A stretch of 64,000 nt of DNA. Source: Dendrobium chrysotoxum. Taxonomy: Eukaryota; Streptophyta; Magnoliopsida; Asparagales; Orchidaceae. This document shows, in pieces, positions 56,227 to 64,000 of this stretch (its first letter is position 1; each line of letters begins with the position of its first letter). The notes under the pieces are model-generated. The model was given only the letters and a program-made list of their open reading frames with translations, ran no database searches and was not told where the DNA came from. Where the stretch lies: positions 73,263,021 to 73,327,020 of the forward strand of contig CM034300.1 in assembly GCA_019925795.1 (NCBI GenBank). The letters run 5' to 3'. A program made the position numbers and the translations under genes.

Positions 56227-57105
56227 GACCTATGTATAGGGAGGGGCCTTGCTGTAGGATAAGGGATGCCACCTATCCGAAGGCAAGGGAAGACCTCCCG
56301 TATAGCAAGAGGGCAGACAGTCAGAAGGGCGGAGGGGAAGGAGTCTCCTTCTCGCAGCAAGGGGCCTTAGGCCTGGACGAGGGATGCCACCCGTTCAGGT
56401 CCAGGGGAAGGCCTTACGTGAAAGAAGAGAGAGGGGAAGGGGGGAAAGGTGCAAGGGTTAAGGGCCTAAGGGGGGGTATTTATAGGTGAAAAGGGGAGGT
56501 TAGGGAAGTTGTAAAAAAAAATAAAAAATGGGTGCTGTTAAAAAAAAGAAAAAAAATTTTTTTTTTTCCGGCAACCGCCAACGGTTCGCCGGCGGTTGTC
56601 GGTCAAATCGGCTGACAAGGGCCGGTCAGCCACGACCGGCCAACAGGCCCTGCCGACGAGCAGGGCGCGTGCCCAGGCGCGGGCCGGGCACAGCCCCAGG
56701 CGGGCCGCAGCGCAGGCCAGGCGCAGCCCCAGGCGAGCCACAGCGCGGGCCCGGGCAGGCAAGAGAACCGCGGCGCAGCGCGAGCCAGCGGCGCACGGGA
56801 GAAGCGTGCGAGCACGGCAGCGAGGGCCGCGGCGTGCGGCGGGGCCGGCAGCAGGGCTGGCAGCGGCGGCGGCTGGGCCGCCCCAGCTCGTTCCCAGGCC
56901 AAATTTTCAGGCCCGGAAAGGTCAAATCGGAAGTTTTTGGGGTCCCCGGAAGCATTTTTCGACGTTCCGGACTCAATTTTGGCACTTTTAAAGACATTCG
57001 GGACTTCTACAAGCAAGTTTGATTTTATGCAAATATCAAATTGCTCGAAAAAATTCCCCAAAAAATTGTAACACGTATTTTCGGACTCCTAAGGCTTCAA
57101 CGTCC
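56227..57105 (-). other. Leader and upstream region of antisense gene, copy 2
   Basis: Equivalent to 11219-12115, with TATTTATA at 56477-56484 (minus-strand TATAAATA), the CCGGCAACCGCC hairpin near 56568-56603 and the GC-rich block, which is rearranged by small indels relative to copy 1. No real gene. Confidence 0.5.
56477..56484 (-). promoter_or_regulatory. Putative TATA box of the antisense gene, copy 2
   Basis: Minus-strand TATAAATA, about 250 nt upstream of the ATG at 56226, unchanged from copy 1. Confidence 0.62.
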
Positions 57106-57122
57106 AAAAATAGGGGGGCAAC
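57106..57122 (+). other. Polypurine tract of element A copy 2
   Basis: AAAAATAGGGGGGCAAC abutting TGATACATCC. Confidence 0.85.
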
Positions 57123-58662
57123 TGATACATCCTCAAAAAATTATCTTAATCGGGCACGAATCTCGAGGCAAAAACAAGTTGGAAGCTTCCAAAATTAATT
57201 TTGGGACCATCCAAACTCCGATTCCATCAAACTTATAGTTGAACTAAGCGTCTCGGAAATACGAACCCAACGACACCAAATTCAACCCAATCTGAGCCCA
57301 AATAGGTCCAAATCAAGGGTCTGAAGTGCTATTGGAAAATGCAAACCATAATTTGGATTACTAAATGTTCTCCAAATGTGACAAGATTATAGTCGAATTG
57401 AGCGTCTCGATGAGACGAATCCAACGAGCCCAAGATCGTCAAATTCTGACATCATTAAGACCTTCAAATGTCCAACGAATGGTCTATGATCAAAGGATTC
57501 AAGATCGGCCATCCATTCAACCACTCTCTAACTACCATTGATCTTCCACCTATTTACGGGCTATGCCACTCCCAAAAATCTATAAATAGATCCCCCTCTC
57601 CTCTTGAAAAAGACACCTAATCCTAAGAGAGAAAGAGAGAGCTCTTGCCTCCTTGCTCCTCCTCGACCACCGCCGGACCACCGCTTGACGTCGTTGCTCC
57701 ACCGGACCACCACCTGAGGCCTTACACTTTGCCGGACCACCACCTGAGGCCCTGCACTTCGTTGGACCACCACCTGAGGCCCTGCTCTTCGTCGGACCAC
57801 CACCTGAGGCCCTGCTCTTCGTCGGACCACCACCTGAGGCCCTGCTCTTCGCCGGACCACCACCTGAGGCCCTGCTCTTCGCCGGACCACCACCTGAGGC
57901 CCCTACTCTTCGCCCTACCACCACCTGAGGCCCTGCTCTTCGTCGGACCACCACCTGAGGCCCTACACTTCACCGGACCACCACCTGAGGCCCTGCACTT
58001 CGCCGGACCACCACCTGAGGCCTTGCACTTCGCCGGACAACCACCTGAGACCCTGCTCTTCGCCAGACAACCACCTGAGGCCCTGCTCTTCGCCGGACCA
58101 CCACCTGAGGCCCCTGCTCTTCGACGGACCACCACCTGAGGCCCCTGCTCTTCGACGGACCACCACCTGAGGCTCTGCTCTTCGCCGGACCACCACCTGA
58201 GACTCTGCACTTCGCCGGACCACCACCTGAGGCCCTACACTCCACCAGATCACCACCTGATGTCCTCAACTCCGCCGGACAACCACGTGACGCTCTGAGT
58301 TCTGCCAGACAATCACCTAACGTCCTCAACTCTGCCCGACAACTACCTAGGGCCCGACATTCTACCAGACCGCCGGGAGACCCCGAAGTTCTGCCAGCGC
58401 GACCTTAGGCCTTTAAAAGCCTCTAACTTCCACCCTACGGGTGATACTTATAATCTGATCGCTCTTGGAGGTGAGTCAGCCCCCCTGTAATTAACTCAAG
58501 TTCTAGTGGAATCGTTTCAACTGGGCCAGGCCCCGTGGTTTTTCCCCTTTTCAGGGTTTTCCACGTAAAAATCTTGTGTTCTCTGTTTGTGAGCTGGATA
58601 TTCGTGCAACGCTAAGACGTAAAGTTCAATCTCTATCACCGCGTATATTGTAGCCCGCAACA
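57123..58662 (+). repeat. 3' LTR of element A copy 2
   Basis: TGATACATCC...CCCGCAACA, then AGTAT. TATAAATA at 57581-57588; minisatellite about 57702-58335 with about 21 units, the largest of the four arrays. Confidence 0.92.
57702..58335 (+). repeat. 30-bp minisatellite, copy 2 3' LTR
   Basis: One unit ending in GAGGCCCCTGCTCTTCGACG is duplicated here (about 58106-58166) relative to the LTR at 12133, showing recent unit gain. Confidence 0.88.
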
Positions 58663-58667
58663 AGTAT

Positions 58668-59567
58668 GATTAGATCTTGGCAGAAGTTTGTAGACGATGG
58701 CGATGATTGTTGGTGGAGGTTATCCACTAGAGTTGTTGATCGTCATAGATAGAAGAAACTGGTGGTAGCCATCGGTGGTGACAAGAACTAGAAAATGTCC
58801 TCTCTCAACTCTAACGCCCTCTATATATGTAGAGAATGAGGCTTTCTCTATTTTTATAGGCTTTTTAAGAGGGCCATTTTTATATATTTGGTCAGAATCT
58901 AAAGTGCTCTATGATACGCTCCATATTAATTTCTTGGATCATGAAGACGTTTATTCAGTAATAAAGTGGCTAAATTATCTTGGAATTGTCTGATTTTTGG
59001 CACGTTATATTCATCTCATCAAGTTGCTCGATTTGACTATAAACATATAAAATTTGAAAATCATTTTGTCATTTAATTATAATTTGAAGTTTCTAATCAT
59101 GCTTTAAATATTTGATTTTATCTCATTTAGCCTCGGGTTGGACCACATTGTGTATCATTGTATTCAACTTGTCGATGCATTCATTTCGATTATAAGTTTT
59201 CAGAAATCAAAGTTCAAATGATCTAGGATTTCAGTGAGTGCACCATCTTTAAAGTACTATATCTTCACATGGCATATATGCATATCTTCAAAGTTTTTGG
59301 TATTTAACACGTGCTGATAAATATTTGCAAAGTTTTAGGTATTTAACACGTGCTGATAAATATTAGCATAATCTTTTAAATTTTAATCAATTTAAAATCA
59401 AAATTAATGTGCACTGAAATATTCATTGCTATATATTGCGAATTTATTTATGTTAAAAATGAATAAAAATCTCACACAAATATAAATAAATTGAGACATG
59501 CCCTAAAAGATATTTGATTTTATATTTAAAAAATCTTGAGAAGGTGAAAAACAAAGGCGGTGACCAC
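58668..59567 (-). repeat. Degenerate Tat-type LTR (minus) and spacer, copy 2
   Basis: Second copy of 13646-14547. The LTR-like part is about 58668-59260 and the short direct repeat is at 59289-59363. No gene. Confidence 0.42.
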
Positions 59568-60003
59568 ATCGAGTTTGATAAATATGTAATTTGAACATTA
59601 TTTAATTGGTCATTCTCCATATAGGAGGGAGGATCGATGACGAGAATCAGAGTCTGAATCAGATGTTGGTGGCTGATAATATCACGATCACATCGAGTCT
59701 GAATTTTGTGATAGTTGATATTATCACACTCCAAAATGACAACCTTTGTATCAAATGGGTCATGTCGTGTTGGATGTGTGGCGAATAACATCCAAGAACT
59801 AATTGGAAAAAAAATGCTTTTCTCTTTTTTTTTTCTTTCATATAAACGAATTATATTTATAATACAGAGTCACGCACAAACATCTTTAAAATACAGTAAT
59901 CAAAATCATCAACATCAAATTAATTTAGATCACATGAGTATATAATAAAGATAATTGAAATTGAACACATCACATCAATTTTTTTCTCAACCATTATCCC
60001 TCC

Positions 60004-60253
60004 TATGTATTTCACATCTTCATCATCAGGCATTTATACCTCCCAAATGCTTCACATGTGCAATATCAGGCTCTTAGTCTCTTAGGTACTTTACATGTTC
60101 AAAATTAGTTCCTTATGCCTCCCAAGTACATCACAAGTATAGTATCATACCCTTATATCTCCCAAGCACTTCCTATGTATAATACTAGGCCTTTACCCCT
60201 CCAAAGTATTTCACATGTACAGTATCTAGCCCTTATACCTCTCAAGCATTTCA
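60004..60253. repeat. Diverged tandem repeat, unit about 40 nt, six units
   Basis: Units such as TACATCACAAGTATAGTATC then CCCTTATATCTCCCAAG recur with the skeleton TTCACATGT-ATAT-AGGC-TTA-CCTCCCAAG. Non-coding. Confidence 0.75.
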
Positions 60254-60419
60254 TTTTAATTCACCTCGCATTTAGGCTCTTATGATTCCCTGTGTATAAC
60301 ACAATGTATTTATTTATGCCATTATATCTCCCAATAATTATTTATATATAATCCATGACAACATATAATGTCACAATATCTTCTTATATAAGTGCTTTAT
60401 AATACATCAATGTCACTTT

Positions 60420-61048
60420 ATAATCAAACACTTAAACTTTGTTAGAAAACTTCTACAAATAAATTGATGGATCAAACAACCTCTAATCAAGAGGCTCAAT
60501 GAGCCAAATCTAACAAGATTAAGATCCTTGACTCCAACATCATTATGGCATTCAAATATTTGATAAACAATTTATAATCAAGGATATCAATATGGACCAA
60601 ATGGTGAAGTGCTCTGGATTCTGGCCAAATTTACTAAAATATTTATCTTAAAAAACCTATAAATAGAGCCGCAAGGTGGGAGATTCAAGAGCTAAAAGAA
60701 ATAAAGAATTGTTACTAGTGGGTGAGGCCTTATAATTTTTGTAATTCCTACAAGAAAACATGACAATTGTTCTTAATTATAAATAATCATATCTTCAGCA
60801 ACTATGAAGAAGGGAGGATTCTTATATCTTATATTATGTAGTTGATTGGTACAAGTGGCTTAGGCCCTATTATTTTTTCTCTTCTTGGAGTTTTCACGTA
60901 AAAATCTTTTGGTCCACATTGAATCAAGGGAGTCGTTGCACCCTATAACATTTTCAAAATTTAATTTTTTGGCTGCAAAAGATGTTTAAATTTTAAAATA
61001 TATTTTTAGATGTAACATGAATTAATGTCGAAAAAATAGGACTGCAAA
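60420..61048 (+). repeat. Degenerate Tat-type LTR end and short internal remnant
   Basis: U3-like words and a TATA box in CCTATAAATAGAGCC (about 60657-60671), a leader and U5-like TTTTCACGTAAAAATCTTTT (about 60889-60908). Then about 90 nt of internal remnant ending in AAAAAATAGGACTGCAAA, a decayed polypurine tract directly before the LTR at 61049. Confidence 0.45.
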
Positions 61049-61931
61049 TGATACTATAAAAAATTCATAAAATCGGCACGAATCTTGATACATATTTGAA
61101 TTGAAAACCTTCAAAATGAAATTCATGATCATCCAAACTTTGAATTTCAACAAACTTGTACTCTAACTGAAGTCTTGATGAAATGAATCTATCGATGCTG
61201 CAAAAGATTCAAACCAATTCCATATGAGCTCAAATCAAGCTCTTAAGTTATGTTTGGAAACTTCTTAATATAAATTGATTGATTGAACAACCTACAATCA
61301 TAACATGCTCATATTCAAGTCGAGTAACTGACGAGACAAATCTAACAAGCAAGATCACTTGATTTGGACATAATTAAGACATTAAAATATTTGATAAACA
61401 ATCCACAATCAATAAGATCAATTTGGATTGTTCGATGGAGTGCCTTGAATTATGGCCAAATTGACCAAAATGTTCATTTCAAAAAGCTTATAAATAGGGC
61501 CTAGGGAGGTTCAAGAGTTAAGAGAACTAAATACTTCTCTTGTATTTCCCAACTGTGTCGTAGCCAACGAACACCACCAACAACTGCCACTGCCATCGTC
61601 AAACTTCTTTCAACATATAACTCTATTGTTATGTTTTTTAATCATCGGCCTACGGACATCAGATTTCTATAATTCCTACAAAGAAACTTCGATGATTATT
61701 CTCAATCATAAATAATTTCATCTTCTCCAATTGTGAGGAAGTGAAAATTCTCATCTCATATTAAATAGTGTATTTTTATAACTAGGCTAAGTCTTGTCAT
61801 CTTTCCACTTCTTGGATTTTCCACAAAAAAATTCATGTCTTTGATCAAATTTTTTATGCGTGCTGGATTTATTTCATTAACTAGGATATTAAACAATAAT
61901 TCTACTGACGCAATTTTTTTAGCATGTAACA
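61049..61931 (+). repeat. Degenerate Tat-type LTR, full length
   Basis: Starts TGATACTATAAAAAATTCAT and ends AGCATGTAACA. Parallel to the element A LTR: CGGCACGAATCTTG, CAACAAACTTGTACTC, CGAGTAACTGACGAGACAAA, TATA box in GCTTATAAATAGGGCC (about 61488-61503), TTTTCCACAAAAAAATTC. Its truncated twin is 14548-15342. Confidence 0.55.
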
Positions 61932-62454
61932 GTAGTGATTGATAAATTTTAAAATATAAATGAAATAAAATTAAATCACTACATATTAATTGAATTATTG
62001 AGAAATAAATAAAAGTCAATACAAAAAGTTTTTCTCCAAGTCTTCTTAAACTAATCAAGCACTAAAATGAAGCGGGCCCCAGCCTGATGACCATGCATGT
62101 AAATTTTAAAATGCTTTTCACATTCACGAAATAACATATTAAACGAGTTAGGTGAAAGCAACTTTTAGAACGTTAGTCAAATCCAAATTTTTCTTAATAA
62201 AATAAAACGGAGCCACAAGCAACTGCGTTAAAATTTCAATGAATTTTTTTTTTAATTCTTAGTTCATATTTTATGTATTGTAAACTCGCCTATTTTTTAT
62301 CTTTTTTTTTTACCATTAGCAAACTGCGTTGACATTGCCTGCCGCCACCCACCATTACCAGTTAGTCATCACAGCCATCGCCGCCATTATTGTCATCCTC
62401 GCTCGCTGAATGTCACCACCATCTACCTATGGCCACCTCCGCTATCACTACCGC
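61932..62454. other. No gene recognised (copy of 15343-15865)
   Basis: Poly-T and CCACC/GCC-rich stretches as in copy 1. Nothing else identified. Confidence 0.4.
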
Positions 62455-62659
62455 TAGGGGTGTAAGTGAGCCAAGTCTGCTTATGAGCTAGCTCGAACTC
62501 TACTCATTAAAGAGCTCAGAAGTTGAGCTTATCAAGTCACTAGCCTAATAATTTTTGAGCGAGCTGAGCACGAACTCGGTAAATGAGTTCAAGCTCAATA
62601 AGAATTAAACGAGCTTAGCTTGATTAGGCTCACACTTGACCCAACTTGTTTACACTTGA
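62455..62659. mobile_element. Putative short non-autonomous DNA element, copy 2
   Basis: Copy of 15866-16070, TAGGGGTGTAAGTGAGCC...GTTTACACTTGA. Confidence 0.4.
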
Positions 62660-63034
62660 CTCAATAAAAAATCTCCTACATTCTTTTTGCACTAATCCTA
62701 CATATTTATAATATCATGTGATAACTCGCTCATACTTCTATGTTTTCATGTAATCATTTAGTCCAATCGGTCCTCCTACACAGTATATGTGTGGGGTTAT
62801 ATGGTTGTTTTTTAACCGCATGTCTTATGTTTTTTAGATTTTTTTTCTTTTAACATTTTTTACTTTTACAGATGAGGATATATGGCTCAAATACATATAA
62901 ACTATAAAAAAAATTGGCCCTAATTTGATCAATATATGGTTTAATGTTCCTGTAAATAATTTGCATTTAATTAATTTTCTTCAAAATACTAACAAATTAA
63001 TTAGGCATAAAATTTATGCTTCTATAAATATGTA
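62660..63034. other. AT-rich stretch upstream of terpene synthase exon 3, copy 2
   Basis: As in copy 1, no N-terminal terpene synthase exons are visible. Confidence 0.4.
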
Positions 63035-64000
63035 TTGGTTAAATGCTATAGAGATGAGAAGAGGTGCTTCAAGCCTTGTGTTTTTCATGATATAAAAGAA
63101 CCTTTAAGCCTCTATGAAGCTTCATTTCTTTCTATGGATGGAGAAGATGAAATAGATAAAGCAAAGGAATTTGCTCTGAAACATCTAAATGATTGTATGA
63201 GATCAAATTCTTCAACAAATCTAGTGCTTGCAAAACACATATCCCTAGCCTTGGAGCTTCATTTGCATCATAGAATTCAGAAGCTTCAGGCTCCAATGTT
63301 CAACGAGCATGCTCAGAACATGAAAGAGCTTGATGTGGACCCAATCTTGCTTGAGTTTGCTCAATTGGACTTCAACATGACCCAAACACCTACAACAAAG
63401 AGCTCAAGGAAATTACAAGGTACATATTGTTAGAGATCATAAAAAATTACATTTTTTATTTGATTGAATGAGGATTAATAATTCACAAGAATATATTTAT
63501 ATATTGTTATAATGTTTTAGGTGGTGGACAAAAATAAGTAATGTAGCTTGTTGTGAGTTAAGTTTTGCAAGGGAATGGCCTGTGGAAAGCTACTTCTTAG
63601 CAGTAGGTGTGGCTATGGAACCTCATTTCTCAACATGCAGAAAAGAATTTGCTAAAGTGATATGCTTCATAAATGTAGTAGATGATATCTATGACATTTA
63701 CGATTCATTGGACGAGCTATAGCTCTTTACTGATGCTGTTGAGAGGTAAATACTAATAATAATAAAATCTAAATTGCAAACAATTTTTCTATGTTCATTG
63801 TTTATTGAATAATCTATGTTTTATTTAATTTATTGATCTACTTATTTATGTCATAAGTACAACAACAACAATAACAACAACTAGCATTTATTCCACAATG
63901 CGTAATCATTTTTCTACATTATGTCCTACTAAAAGTCAAATTCTCATTTAAATCTAATAAAAAAATTATTTTTAATACTTTCAAATCAAATCATGACATG
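63035..64000 (+). pseudogene. Terpene synthase pseudogene, copy 2 (exons 3-4, runs off the window)
   Basis: Exon 3 is 63035-63419 with a normal AAG/GTACAT donor and no TGA (SSTNLVLAKH where copy 1 has a stop). One base is missing near 63382, shifting the end of the exon. Exon 4 is 63521-63745 (225 nt, 35 less than copy 1), with DDIYD at 63681-63695 and the same TAG (63720-63722) as copy 1 in the DEL-x-LF motif. Intron 4 continues to the window edge. The shared TAG indicates the parent gene was already broken before duplication; the exon 3 breaks are independent. Confidence 0.9.
63859..64000 (-). mobile_element. Possible RTE/SINE-type 3' end remnant in intron 4, copy 2
   Basis: ACAACAACAACAATAACAAC expands the run seen in copy 1. 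Inverted it reads as a GTTGTTATTGTTGTTG tail like that of the RTE LINE at 20980-21000. Incomplete at the window edge. Confidence 0.3.

Larger units (their letters stand above)
47137..58662 (+). mobile_element. Ty3/gypsy Tat-type LTR retrotransposon, element A copy 2
   Basis: Same insertion as 1742-13640, carried along by the segmental duplication. About 370 bp shorter, mostly from a 357-bp deletion in pol. Structure: 5' LTR 47137-48555, primer-binding site 48556-48576, gag-pol 48608-53685, junction module 53686-54531, antisense gene 54532-56226 (minus), polypurine tract 57106-57122, 3' LTR 57123-58662. Confidence 0.92.
59568..61136. other. Sequence present only in copy 2 (about 1.57 kb)
   Basis: Copy 1 jumps from GGTGACCAC to TTTGAATTTC at about 14547. 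Because 59568-61136 includes the 5' part of an LTR whose 3' part remains in copy 1, a deletion in copy 1 is more likely than an insertion in copy 2. Contents: unremarkable sequence to 60003, a tandem array (60004-60253) and degenerate LTR sequence. Confidence 0.75.
45394..64000. repeat. Segmental duplication, copy 2 (direct orientation)
   Basis: This is the second copy of 1-17430. It starts no later than 45394, just after a short stretch (45380-45393) that has no counterpart in the window, and it is still running at the window edge, inside intron 4 of the terpene synthase. It carries private changes: a 357-bp in-frame deletion in the second RNase H of element A, a short deletion and a lost splice acceptor in the antisense gene, and a one-base deletion in terpene synthase exon 3. 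It retains 59568-61136, which copy 1 lacks. Confidence 0.95.

Overview
The window looks like repeat-rich nuclear DNA of a flowering plant. It holds Ty3/gypsy LTR retrotransposons of the Tat type (a second, archaeal-like RNase H domain in pol), an RTE-clade LINE with a TTG-repeat tail, MITEs, and a decayed, intron-containing terpene synthase. I see no rRNA, tRNA, CRISPR or prokaryotic gene, and no intact host gene. Family assignments come from reading the sequence, not from searches.

Largest-scale structure: 1-17430 recurs in the same orientation at 45394-64000, so the window holds about one 45.4-kb unit of a direct duplication and the first 18.6 kb of the next. Both copies carry the same Tat insertion (element A, 1742-13640 and 47137-58662) at the same target site (AGTAC), so the insertion predates the duplication. 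The copies then decayed separately: copy 2 lost 357 bp that remove most of the second RNase H, copy 1 gained a 35-nt hairpin in a terpene synthase exon, and the copies differ by about 1.57 kb near 14548 / 59568-61136.

Layout of the unit: left flank with a long hairpin (1057-1290); element A; degenerate LTRs (13646-15342); terpene synthase pseudogene with exons 3-7 (16446-21892), interrupted by a 3.16-kb RTE LINE (17840-20998); an Athila-like LTR element truncating the synthase (21893-43520); two MITEs; a 5'-truncated LINE-like retroposon (44428-44924). The Athila-like element is itself nested. Its internal region contains a 5.16-kb insertion flanked by 138-bp direct repeats, and its 3' LTR contains a second Tat element (element B, 32391-43128, minus strand, target site ATTCT).

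Most notable biology: both Tat subfamilies carry, besides gag-pol, a second gene on the opposite strand between pol and the 3' LTR. In both it has its own TATAAATA box 250-270 bp upstream of the ATG, one phase-0 intron of 73-74 nt, a domain resembling the 'putative gypsy type transposon' family, a coiled coil and an acidic tail. The two transcription units converge on a conserved, repeated non-coding module. Extra ORFs are known in plant Tat elements; the shared promoter, intron and convergent repeats are what the sequence adds here. All copies in this window are broken.
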